Shown here piece by piece: positions 14,837 through 22,647 of a DNA stretch of 34,006 bases (the first letter of the stretch is position 1; each line of letters opens with the position of its first letter). The translations under genes were made by a program, and so were the position numbers. This DNA is from Bdellovibrionales bacterium. GTDB lineage: Bacteria; Bdellovibrionota; Bdellovibrionia; Bdellovibrionales; UBA1609. The notes beneath the pieces are model-generated. The model saw nothing but the letters and a program-made list of their open reading frames with translations. It ran no database searches and had not been told where the DNA came from. The DNA lies in the NCBI GenBank assembly GCA_020435005.1, contig JAGRAE010000013.1, positions 1-34,006 of the forward strand, in the 5' to 3' direction.

Positions 14837-14889
14837 TCTATAAATTTAACAATATGTATAGTGAATCTTAGTAAAATATATAAACTAAA

Positions 14890-14917
14890 TTGTATTTAAA
14901 TTTATCTAAATTATACA
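14890..14917 (+). promoter_or_regulatory. Weak candidate promoter of the secreted protein gene at 14927
   Basis: TTGTAT (14890-14895), a 16-base spacer and TATACA (14912-14917) lie so near the ATG (14927) that the leader would be only a few bases, with no Shine-Dalgarno site. The surrounding 90 bases are nearly pure A/T, so chance matches are easy. Confidence 0.3.
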
Positions 14918-14926
14918 TTTCAAATC

Positions 14927-15673
14927 ATGAAAAATATAATTTTAGTCATTTTATCCCTTATACATATTTCAGCATCTGCTTCCAGCAATGAATCGGCAAG
15001 TGCCGAACTACTATGTGAGACAACGCTCGAAGACACTTACAGAACTAGATATATTTATGATCAACTTCCAGTAGATTCTCGACTTTTTGAAATTGTCGAA
15101 GTTTATACCAGTAATAGTGGATTTGAATTGAGAATGTTAAAAGTTAAAGATATTACTTCAAATCAAATTTCTTGGTTGCCATTCGATACAGAGCAAATTT
15201 CAAATCCGATTATAAGTCGTGAATATATAAGTTACGATGATAAGAGAATGGCCCATTTAGATGAGCAAACATTAAAGCCAAAAGAACAAATATTTCTACA
15301 AGCCTTCGAGTCCGATATAGATTTTTTTGAGGATAATAGTAGTATTACTGCAAACCAAGCTCAAAATTTAAAACTGCTAATGTCAGCACAAAAAAATAAC
15401 CAACCAGTGTGGTTTAAAGTGGCGTTTGCTGTTGATCCTGAATTGTTTGAGACTCTTTTTGAAATAAAAGCTATATTATTTGAACAAAAGGTTGATAACT
15501 CAAATATGTCACATAAAAACTTAGTTGTTTTTGCATTAAATCTTTCAACACAACAGCTACATGTTATTCGAATGGATGATGAGATTTCAAAAATAGGTAA
15601 GAAACTATTTTTAGATCATTTGGATGATACAAGTTCAAGTCACCATATAACTGTGCTTAGAAAAATGAATTAA
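14927..15673 (+). CDS. Secreted protein of unknown function (248 aa)
   Basis: A signal peptide is clear (M-K-N-I-I-L-V-I-L-S-L-I-H-I-S-A-S-A, cleavage near residue 18-20). The mature protein is acidic, has a single Cys near its start (E-L-L-C-E-T) and alternates short strands and helices, for example L-F-E-I-V-E-V-Y-T...F-E-L-R-M-L-K-V-K-D-I and V-W-F-K-V-A-F-A-V-D-P-E-L-F-E-T-L-F-E-I-K-A-I-L-F. It ends with H-H-I-T-V-L-R-K-M-N. I do not recognise a domain. The gene lies 90 bases after the ABC permease and converges with the prepilin operon, with only 12 bases between the stops. Confidence 0.75.
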   Translation: MKNIILVILSLIHISASASSNESASAELLCETTLEDTYRTRYIYDQLPVDSRLFEIVEVYTSNSGFELRMLKVKDITSNQISWLPFDTEQISNPIISREYISYDDKRMAHLDEQTLKPKEQIFLQAFESDIDFFEDNSSITANQAQNLKLLMSAQKNNQPVWFKVAFAVDPELFETLFEIKAILFEQKVDNSNMSHKNLVVFALNLSTQQLHVIRMDDEISKIGKKLFLDHLDDTSSSHHITVLRKMN

Positions 15674-15685
15674 TCTAAAAAACTA

Positions 15686-17563
15686 CTAGTGAGTAAAGTC
15701 ACTTGAGCATGAAACTTTGTGGTCATTAGGTGAGCCCCAGTCAGCATCATAAACTAGTGCCTCAATTTTGCTTGGACGAGATGATAAATTGTCAATTCGA
15801 ACTAATACATTGTCATATCCTATTGTATAATGAATTGAGCATTCTGAAATACTATTTCTCGCTTTGTTATCAGCACCTTCTGCACTCCAATCTGAATTGC
15901 AAGATTTTCCTTTTGTTGTGTTAGTAGCATTTACTTTTGCAATATAATGGTGATCTTTATTCGTTATGTTATCTGGAGATGGATCGTGTAATTCAACACT
16001 TGCTGTAACTGTGATTCCATTATTAGTGCCTGTGCAGCTGGCTACTTCTTTAAAAGTATTAATACCTGTACATTTTCCATCAGTATAAACTCCACCTTGT
16101 TGTGAACAGGCAGCAGCTTGGCTTATAGGATCATCTTTTTTAGCTAAAACTTTGATACATGTTATCAAGGCATCGTCTTCTTTATTACTTGATCCTTCAT
16201 CATAAATAAAAGCTTTCATTTTTGGAATTCCATCTTCTTCAAAGTAACGAACATCAGTTAAATATTCTGATTCACCAAATCTGCAACCGCTTACGCCATT
16301 TTTTGCTGCACTTGTATTTGTGACAGTTCTCCATTTACTATTACAATCTCTATTTAATGAGGTTTTCAATCGAGTACCATTTACTTTTGCAACGTAAACA
16401 TGATCTTCATAAGATTTATCTTCGGGAGTAGGGTCGTGCCTTTCAAGGGTGGCTGTTATGTTATGTACGCCATCATTTTTACTGCAAGAGCCTTCATAGA
16501 TTTCTACTTCATTTCCTGGATTCGTAAAGTTAATTTCGGTCGATATTTTGGATGTACAAGTCACTAGTGATTTATCTCTTACAATATTGTCGATTTCTCC
16601 AAAGACCACAATCATATCTGAATCTCTTTTGGCTTCAACAATTTGTAATTTCACTTCTTGGTCATGATCTGGGGGTGTACAGCCTGCACCGCCGCTAACC
16701 ATTCGAGTATCAGTTCCTTTTGTGTCCCATCTAGATATGCAGCTCTTACCATTACTTAGATTTTTGACTCGTGCACGACTTAACCAATAATGATCTTGAT
16801 TGCTAGTATTATTTGGTGTGGGATCATGTCTTTCAATCCAACCTTCAATTTCGTACTCGGGAGTTGCTGTTCGACAATGACCCCTTGCAATTTCAACTAG
16901 AGAGACTTTCTTTTTTGGTTTGTTTGGATTTTGATCTTTTATAACTTGAGGTGTGTTGACGTCATTACATTCGCCATCTACCCAATCTCCATTAAAAAGA
17001 AAACACATTTTTTCTTGAATTGCCAATTTTCCTTCAGTCTCATTAATTAATTCAGCTTTAATTTCTTCCTCTAATACCTCTGGATCATCTGGGGCAAAAC
17101 ACTTAACTAATTTATCTTCTGCATCGGTTTCAAAATAAAAAGTATAACTAATCCTTCTTTGCAAATTGTTATCAGTTTTTGCCCCTTTTTTTGAAACATC
17201 AAAATGCATAAGTGCTTTTTTTATTGGACCAGCACCAATAACTTCAACATTGCTTATCAACAAGTTATCCAATTTAATATTTCCAACATCACTGGTATCA
17301 ATTAGTTTTGGATCTAGGTTTAATGGAGAAGTTGCGTCTTGTGTTGGCATAACTTTGTCTAATAATAAGGTGCTACACACACCTGAATTGCCCACTATGG
17401 TTTCTGCTTGATGCTCAAACATTTGTAAGTTTAAGATATAAGCTTGTCGAGTTGAGATATTGTTAGAGTAATTTACTACTTCCAATACACCTACGCTCAA
17501 TGATCCTAATATTGCCATAGAAATTAATGTTTGGATAAGAGTAAAGCCTTTAGAGTTTCTCAT
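15686..17563 (-). CDS. Prepilin-like protein with three DPTP repeats (third gene of the operon, 625 aa)
   Basis: The start is the ATG at 17563 (overlapping the previous stop as ATGA, with GGGAG 7 bases before it) rather than one six codons upstream. The leader M-R-N-S-K-G is followed by F-T-L-I-Q-T-L-I-S-M-A-I-L-G, a class III signal cut after Gly by prepilin peptidase; position +5 is Gln instead of the usual Glu. A prepilin-type stalk with two Cys (Cys63, Cys155) is followed by C-F-L-F-N-G-D-W-V-D-G-E-C (187-199). Three ~110-residue repeats follow at about 230-337, 360-470 and 510-620, each with R/L-H-D-P-[TS]-P, D-H-x-Y/W, S-C/D-C-x-S-x-W, a central Cys and a final T/S-C. Before the third repeat a linker C-S-Q-Q-G-G-V-Y-T-D-G-K-C repeats the Gly-Gly/Asp-Gly-Cys motif. 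It is presumably a minor pilin or pseudopilin exposed at a fibre tip; that role is inferred. Confidence 0.9.
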   Translation of the reverse strand: MRNSKGFTLIQTLISMAILGSLSVGVLEVVNYSNNISTRQAYILNLQMFEHQAETIVGNSGVCSTLLLDKVMPTQDATSPLNLDPKLIDTSDVGNIKLDNLLISNVEVIGAGPIKKALMHFDVSKKGAKTDNNLQRRISYTFYFETDAEDKLVKCFAPDDPEVLEEEIKAELINETEGKLAIQEKMCFLFNGDWVDGECNDVNTPQVIKDQNPNKPKKKVSLVEIARGHCRTATPEYEIEGWIERHDPTPNNTSNQDHYWLSRARVKNLSNGKSCISRWDTKGTDTRMVSGGAGCTPPDHDQEVKLQIVEAKRDSDMIVVFGEIDNIVRDKSLVTCTSKISTEINFTNPGNEVEIYEGSCSKNDGVHNITATLERHDPTPEDKSYEDHVYVAKVNGTRLKTSLNRDCNSKWRTVTNTSAAKNGVSGCRFGESEYLTDVRYFEEDGIPKMKAFIYDEGSSNKEDDALITCIKVLAKKDDPISQAAACSQQGGVYTDGKCTGINTFKEVASCTGTNNGITVTASVELHDPSPDNITNKDHHYIAKVNATNTTKGKSCNSDWSAEGADNKARNSISECSIHYTIGYDNVLVRIDNLSSRPSKIEALVYDADWGSPNDHKVSCSSDFTH

Positions 17564-18600
17564 TGAAAACTCCCAACGCAACTAATTAAAGCATCATTCA
17601 TATTATTGTCTTCATTGTTTACAAAAAAATTATCATACACATAAATTTGCATAACTTCGGGATCTTTACTTGTATCAACTTTTAAGGTAGTATATAAATG
17701 GCTTTGGATTCCTTGAACTTTATGTGTAAAAGAATTCGATAAACCATCTGACATACTATTTATGCTCGTTTTAACTTCCCATCTCCCAGAGGCTTTTTCA
17801 CTAGAATCTTCAGTTGCAGCGTCCCAGTTAAAAATATAGTATTCATCTCCATTTGTATTATCATCAGGTGAGGGATCATATTTAAAGGCTTCACCTTCTA
17901 CCCAAAAGTTTGGAGTTGAATGATAGCAGTAGGCATATTGCTCGCCTGAATTAGGACGGCTATTCTTACCTTCGGGTATAACACACTGTCCATCAATAAA
18001 CTCAAGACCATACTCATGACAAATTTCTTGACCTATTTGTGTTATCCATTCTGATTTATTTATCATTTTCACAAGGTCTATTTGATTGGTATTGCTATTG
18101 GTTAGCGCATTGCAACCTATGACTTTATTTGTTGCATCAGTTTGAAGTAACACAGGAAATTTTCGTGGGCGAATAGGAGTTTTATTGGTTTTACTTGAAA
18201 TATAAAAAACTAAATCTGAGGTGTAATTGTTGGCTCCTGATAAATTCAGATTTTCAAATTGTACATTGTCAATGTTAAGTCTAAAGTGAATGTTCTCATT
18301 AATAAAACGACCATTAATTATACTCAATACATCTTCAGGTTTCAAGGCTGTAGGCACCACTAAATTTTCATCAGAGATCTCATGTTGACATGCTCCAGGA
18401 GTAGATAAAAGACCACTCACTTCTTTTTCTAAACGAGCAATATCTGATATAAATCTGGTATTACTTAACATTTGATTTTGTAGTTGTGCCATTTCTAGAA
18501 CAGCGTAAGTGACTCCACTGATTAAGGCTATGGCAAACATGAGTTCCATCATGCCTAAACCTTTATTATTAAGAATATAAAATTTAAATCTCAACTTCAT
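17560..18600 (-). CDS. Prepilin-like protein with one degenerate DPSP repeat (second gene, 346 aa)
   Basis: The leader M-K-L-R-F-K-F-Y-I-L-N-N-K-G is cut before L-G-M-M-E-L-M-F-A-I-A-L-I-S-G, with Leu at +1 and the canonical Glu at +5. The stalk region carries Cys71 (T-P-G-A-C) and Cys163 (V-I-G-C-N), at positions like those in its two neighbours. Then come C-H-E-Y-G-L-E-F-I-D-G-Q-C (194-206) and a single repeat at 225-341, with K-Y-D-P-S-P-D-D-N-T-N-G-D-E-Y-Y, G-R-W-E-V, I-Y-V-Y-D-N-F-F and I-S-C. This copy lacks the two middle cysteines found in most other copies, so it can form at most one internal disulphide. ATGA overlaps join it to both neighbours. It is the only one of the three with Glu5, so it may be the member that joins a filament end most like a normal pilin (inference). 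Confidence 0.88.
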   Translation of the reverse strand: MKLRFKFYILNNKGLGMMELMFAIALISGVTYAVLEMAQLQNQMLSNTRFISDIARLEKEVSGLLSTPGACQHEISDENLVVPTALKPEDVLSIINGRFINENIHFRLNIDNVQFENLNLSGANNYTSDLVFYISSKTNKTPIRPRKFPVLLQTDATNKVIGCNALTNSNTNQIDLVKMINKSEWITQIGQEICHEYGLEFIDGQCVIPEGKNSRPNSGEQYAYCYHSTPNFWVEGEAFKYDPSPDDNTNGDEYYIFNWDAATEDSSEKASGRWEVKTSINSMSDGLSNSFTHKVQGIQSHLYTTLKVDTSKDPEVMQIYVYDNFFVNNEDNNMNDALISCVGSFQ

Positions 18601-20444
18601 AGTATCCTTTTACAGTTTACAAACGAGTCGCTAATTGTATTGTTTGACCAATAAGAATTATTCAAGAAGGCTTCAAACCCATTTGGATTATTTAGGTTAT
18701 CAGTTCTTACATGTGCTGTGAATTCTTCAAAGTCAGGAAGGAATTGGTTGTAAACTGTACAACTTGCTATATCTGTACGTGCCTTATCTTTTTCATTTGT
18801 TGATTTCCATCCTGTGTCGCAGGTGTATTGTGTTTTTTGATTATCTCTGGCGCGTACTCTTGCAAAGTATTTTATTCCACTGGATGTATTAACTTCTTCA
18901 AACCAGGCTTGAACTAAATGAGTTTCAGAGTTTTGCTCGCAAAATCCTGCTTTCAATCTTACACCTTCATTTTGACCAGAACTCCAGTTGCCAGGATCCG
19001 TACCTGGACCCGAGGGAGTAATTGGTAGTTCAGAAAGACAGGCTATTTTAGAATTTGATAAAGAATCACTTTCCCAGTAGCTATCATAAACAAGAGCTTC
19101 AATTTTATTGCTGTTAGTAGAACTATTAGTTCTGATTTTTGCTACCATATCAGTACCTTCTATGCGACAGGAGTTAATTCCTCCTCGTGCACCAGAATCT
19201 GAAGAGGCAATACGCCATGTTGATTCGCATGATTTGTCTTTATTTAAATCTTTTGCTTTAATTTTACCTACAAAATAATGATCATCGTTTGTTATGTCAT
19301 TAGGTGTAGGATCGTACTTTTTTGCCCAAGCTTCAATGGACCAGTTTTTTGTCTGATAACTACAATGCCCATTTGATCCAGGCACGGGTGGTGAGTAATT
19401 AAACTCTCCAATACATGCTGTTTTCCCATCTTTGGGGCTGGCACCAGTTGACTCCTCATAATTATTTACAAAAGCATGAAACCCTTCGGTTCTACCGCCG
19501 ATAAGAACAATATTGGCTTCCTCATCGTGTGTTTGCCCATCAGCACTATGCAATATAGAGCAGTAAACTAAATGTGTTTTTCCGGCGTTGGTTGTTGCCC
19601 ATTTAGACTCACAACTACTATCAATCGATGTTGTTTTTTTTCTTGTTTTTACCTTACTTACATAAAAGTGATCATTATTAGTTTCATTTTCAGGTGTAGG
19701 ATCGTAGAGCTCTACCCATGCTTCTAGTGAATACATGGGTGTTTCTTTACGGCAGTAGCCTTTGCCATAATTAGTTCCTGAGGTACCAGAGCTCCAAGAT
19801 GTGGGATCTTTGGCCATCTCATTATTAATATTTGTGCCTTCACACGCGCCATCTTTCCATGTGCCACCAATAGTTTTGCAAGCTTGTTCTCTAAAATAGA
19901 ACATCAATTCCTCTTTAGACATGATGACTTCCGCTGATTGTGCTACTTCATAGGTTAATGACTTTGAACCAAAACATTTGGTAGGATTGCCTTCGGTGTC
20001 TAAGGCCATATAAATCGGAAAATTTAAAGGTTTGACTTTTGTATCTGATTCTTTTTTGGATTGGACACTTATACTAATGTTGGCTGCAACTAGTGAATTA
20101 TTGATTTGTTTTATGCCCACAAGTCGAGCTGATTCTAAGTAGTGATTAGTTAATTTAATACTTGATACATTATCTTTGTTGATTTCAAAATGATCTGGAA
20201 AGGTTTTTTCTACATCAAATTTAACACCATTGAGTGCTGTTATGCATTTTCCAGGATCTTTAAGTTGATTTCTTAAATCTAAAAAAAACTCTGTATGTTC
20301 GTTTGATTTTCTTTGTTTTTCTATCTGACGATGGCCAAGGGCCATAATTTGAATAAGAATAAGCATGGAGAAGCTAGCTATGCTAATAGAAATCATCATG
20401 CTCATTAAGCTCATGCCATTATTGGCTTTAAGAATACGTCTCAC
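18597..20444 (-). CDS. Prepilin-like protein with three DPTP repeats (first gene, 615 aa)
   Basis: The GTG start (20444) follows AAAAGGG and gives a short leader M-R-R-I-L-K-A-N-N-G before M-S-L-M-S-M-M-I-S-I-S-I-A, a class III (prepilin) signal with Met at +1 and Ser at +5 instead of Glu. The stalk carries Cys67 (D-P-G-K-C) and Cys157 (P-T-K-C-F). Then follow C-K-T-I-G-G-T-W-K-D-G-A-C (189-201), a Ser/Gly/Thr linker, and three repeats at 231-344, 361-469 and 502-611. The first two keep L/K-Y-D-P-T-P-x-x-x-T-N-x-D-H-[FY], S-C-E-S-[KT]-W, a central C, and T/I-A-C; the third is more diverged (E-E-V-N-T in place of DPTP) but keeps its four Cys and Trp residues. The linkers before repeats 2 and 3 are Pro/Gly-rich. 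It heads the operon; its ATGA overlap with the next gene implies tight coupling. Confidence 0.9.
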   Translation of the reverse strand: MRRILKANNGMSLMSMMISISIASFSMLILIQIMALGHRQIEKQRKSNEHTEFFLDLRNQLKDPGKCITALNGVKFDVEKTFPDHFEINKDNVSSIKLTNHYLESARLVGIKQINNSLVAANISISVQSKKESDTKVKPLNFPIYMALDTEGNPTKCFGSKSLTYEVAQSAEVIMSKEELMFYFREQACKTIGGTWKDGACEGTNINNEMAKDPTSWSSGTSGTNYGKGYCRKETPMYSLEAWVELYDPTPENETNNDHFYVSKVKTRKKTTSIDSSCESKWATTNAGKTHLVYCSILHSADGQTHDEEANIVLIGGRTEGFHAFVNNYEESTGASPKDGKTACIGEFNYSPPVPGSNGHCSYQTKNWSIEAWAKKYDPTPNDITNDDHYFVGKIKAKDLNKDKSCESTWRIASSDSGARGGINSCRIEGTDMVAKIRTNSSTNSNKIEALVYDSYWESDSLSNSKIACLSELPITPSGPGTDPGNWSSGQNEGVRLKAGFCEQNSETHLVQAWFEEVNTSSGIKYFARVRARDNQKTQYTCDTGWKSTNEKDKARTDIASCTVYNQFLPDFEEFTAHVRTDNLNNPNGFEAFLNNSYWSNNTISDSFVNCKRIL

Positions 20445-20588
20445 TATAGCCCTTTTAATGTTTATTAGATTTTATCATAAACAAAATGTTCCCAAAAAGC
20501 TTATTTACTCAATGTCTTATATTGAGATGGGATGAATCTGTTCTTAATAAATAATTAATATAATATTAATTATAAAAATAACATACAG

Positions 20589-21200
20589 CTACAAATTAAT
20601 ATTTGGATGTAAATCAGTTCTCAGCCAACCGGTAAGACTTCTTCTTACAGTCGAGCAGGGTTTAACTTCATGCTCGATAGAGCTATCAAAAACTATGATC
20701 TTTCCCGGGGTGGGTTGTATAATCACAGGTGGTTCATCTTGTAGGTAAAGAACTAACTCACCACCATCCACAGTCATTAAATCCGAAAGGTAAATCACAC
20801 AAGAAAGTACTCGGCTAGGTAAGTTTGCGTGTCTGTCAGAATGACGCTTATAAAAGCCACCAGCTTCGTATTTGCTAAAGTGACATTCAAATCTTTTCAA
20901 TGGCAAATACAGCTCCGTCCGCGCAAGCTGCCTTAGACCTTCAAAAATATCGTAAACTAAGCGTTGTGGTTTTGTTTCAAAAGTTTCTAACCAATGGACT
21001 TTGTCAGTGCGAATATCAGTGTTTCTTTGTTTTATTAAACCTTTGCCAATAGCTGCGGGTCTAAGCTCGTCCTTTGCCTCAATCTCATATGATTCTTTCA
21101 ATAAGATATGAACTTGATCGGGATTTAAAAAACAATCACTAAACCAATAAGATTGTCGGCAAAAATCATTTAAAAAACAATCTTTAAAAGGCGACCACAA
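20589..21200 (-). CDS. 2-oxoglutarate/Fe(II)-dependent oxygenase, prolyl-4-hydroxylase type (203 aa)
   Basis: The double-stranded beta-helix fold of 2OG oxygenases is indicated by the iron ligands H-x-D (His120-Ser-Asp122 in Y-K-R-H-S-D-R-H) and distal His177 (S-I-E-H-E-V), and by the 2-oxoglutarate-binding Arg187 (V-R-R-S-L-T-G-W-L-R). G-G-E-L-V-L-Y (146-152) and P-G-K-I-I-V-F-D (165-172) are further core strands. The layout matches the small bacterial P4Hc/SM-20-like family, whose members hydroxylate proteins, including ribosomal proteins and translation factors in some lineages; the substrate here is unknown. The start is uncertain: a TTG at 21200 without a good ribosome site, although the frame is open back to 21234. 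It lies 35 bases after the DEAD-box helicase in the same direction, so the two are likely co-transcribed. Confidence 0.88.
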   Translation of the reverse strand: MWSPFKDCFLNDFCRQSYWFSDCFLNPDQVHILLKESYEIEAKDELRPAAIGKGLIKQRNTDIRTDKVHWLETFETKPQRLVYDIFEGLRQLARTELYLPLKRFECHFSKYEAGGFYKRHSDRHANLPSRVLSCVIYLSDLMTVDGGELVLYLQDEPPVIIQPTPGKIIVFDSSIEHEVKPCSTVRRSLTGWLRTDLHPNINL

Positions 21201-21235
21201 GGAATGATCTAAACTGTTATCCAGATAATAACCTC

Positions 21236-22525
21236 TTATCTATGTTGGTAAGACTCTCGATTTTTAGTGTTCGACTTCTTTTTACCCCAAGTCTTTTTTT
21301 TGTGATCCGGCTTATTGTGATTCTGACTAGCTCTTTTTTCTGTTCCTCTACGACGAGAGTCATTGCTTTTGTTGGCAAATTTTTTCTTTCTTTTATTGTG
21401 CTGTTGAGATCTTTCTTCAGAAACAGGAACATTTAATAAAGCATTGGGAATTTCATACTTTTTAACTAAACGATTCCAACTTCTCTGCTCTTGAGGAGTC
21501 ACTAAGCTAACGGCTTCACCCTCAGCACCATTACGGGCAGTGCGACCTACGCGATGAACGTAGTCTTCATCCTGCATAGGCAAGTCGAAATTGATGACGT
21601 GTTCAACATGAGGAACATCAATACCTCTAGCGGCAACATCAGTAGCACAAAGTATGCGAACATTACCTTTTTTAAAAGAACTTATCGCTCGATTACGCTG
21701 TCCTTGACTACGGCCACCATGAATAAGATCAACTGCCATGCCATAACCTGTCAGATATTTTTTAATTTGGTCTGTGCGGTGTTTTGTTTTTAGGAAAACT
21801 ATAACCGAACCAGTTCTTGTGTTTAATTCTTGGAGTAAACATTCGTCTTTATGATTACCTTCTACTAAAATAGCCGTTTGTTTAATCTTTGCTACAGGGC
21901 GTGGATTACCAAAAGATAAGGATTGAGGATGACTTAAATACTTGCCAGCTAAGTTTTTAACTTTATTGTCGAGAGTAGCTGTAAAAAAAGAAGTCTGACG
22001 TTCCTTTTTTAAATACTTTAGTATTTCTTGTAACTGTGGAGCGAAACCCATATCAATCATGCGGTCACCCTCGTCAAGTACAAGATATTTTACTTTATGT
22101 ATTTGCACAGTATTTCGTTTTAAATGGTCAATTAGCCTTCCAGGTGTTGCAATAATTATTTTTGGTTTGCGCTGTAAAGACTTGAATTGTTTTCTTATGT
22201 CTTGGCCACCTACGAGACTTGTAACGTTAAAATTACGATCATTTGGGGCTATTGATTTTAAAAACTCGGTAATTTGTTGAGCCAGTTCCCTAGTTGGCGC
22301 TAATACCAAACCTTGGGCTTCTTTGTTTTCTAACAATATTTTTAACATGGGTATTATATAGGCCCCTGTTTTTCCTGAGCCGGTCTCAGCGCAGGCGATA
22401 ATGTCCTTTCCTTCAAGCAACAGGGGTATGGCCTGCTTTTGAATGGGAGTGGGTTCTATAAAACCTATTCTTTTTAGGGAATTAGCTAAATAATGGGGGA
22501 GATTAAGTTCTTCAAAGTTTTGCAT
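21236..22525 (-). CDS. DEAD-box ATP-dependent RNA helicase, RhlE-like, with DEGD motif II
   Basis: The protein (429 residues) unwinds or remodels RNA in an ATP-dependent way, probably in ribosome assembly or mRNA decay as for RhlE. Motifs in order: Q motif (G-F-I-E-P-T-P-I-Q, 21-29), motif I A-E-T-G-S-G-K-T (46-53), Ia P-T-R-E-L-A-Q-Q (77-84), Ib T-P-G-R (127-130), motif II D-E-G-D (151-154), motif III T-A-T (182-184), then V-I-V-F-L, A-T-D-V-A-A-R-G-I-D-V and H-R-V-G-R-T-A-R. Two motifs deviate: Ala of DEAD is Gly (codon ggt), and Ser of SAT is Thr. The last ~55 residues are Lys/Arg/Asn/Ser-rich, a typical disordered RNA-binding tail. A promoter and a structured leader precede it. Confidence 0.95.
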   Translation of the reverse strand: MQNFEELNLPHYLANSLKRIGFIEPTPIQKQAIPLLLEGKDIIACAETGSGKTGAYIIPMLKILLENKEAQGLVLAPTRELAQQITEFLKSIAPNDRNFNVTSLVGGQDIRKQFKSLQRKPKIIIATPGRLIDHLKRNTVQIHKVKYLVLDEGDRMIDMGFAPQLQEILKYLKKERQTSFFTATLDNKVKNLAGKYLSHPQSLSFGNPRPVAKIKQTAILVEGNHKDECLLQELNTRTGSVIVFLKTKHRTDQIKKYLTGYGMAVDLIHGGRSQGQRNRAISSFKKGNVRILCATDVAARGIDVPHVEHVINFDLPMQDEDYVHRVGRTARNGAEGEAVSLVTPQEQRSWNRLVKKYEIPNALLNVPVSEERSQQHNKRKKKFANKSNDSRRRGTEKRASQNHNKPDHKKKTWGKKKSNTKNRESYQHR

Positions 22526-22538
22526 GTTTAGGTCTACC

Positions 22539-22567
22539 TTCTCTTAGTGTTTATCGCGAAAAGAGAA
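22539..22567 (-). promoter_or_regulatory. Leader stem-loop near the helicase ribosome site
   Basis: In the mRNA a 7-bp stem (22561-22567 with 22539-22545) closes a 15-base loop. Its 3' arm overlaps the likely Shine-Dalgarno GAAGG (22541-22537), 11 bases before the ATG. It could modulate translation with temperature, as cold-shock helicases are often controlled post-transcriptionally, but the stem is short and the idea is speculative. Confidence 0.3.
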
Positions 22568-22602
22568 CTTAGCGGTATCCAGATTCCCTTAAAGGATGAA
22601 TT

Positions 22603-22631
22603 GATATATCCGTAATACTGCCACATGTCAA
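22603..22631 (-). promoter_or_regulatory. Sigma70-type promoter of the helicase-oxygenase unit
   Basis: A perfect -35 TTGACA (22626-22631), 17-base spacer and -10 TATATC (22603-22608) on the minus strand. Transcription would start near 22596, giving a leader of about 70 bases. Confidence 0.6.
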
Positions 22632-22647
22632 TATATATAGTTAAGGT

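Noticed and set aside
15674-15685. Terminator between the convergent genes at 15673 and 15686
   Set aside because: Only 12 bases lie between the stops and no convincing stem could be drawn.
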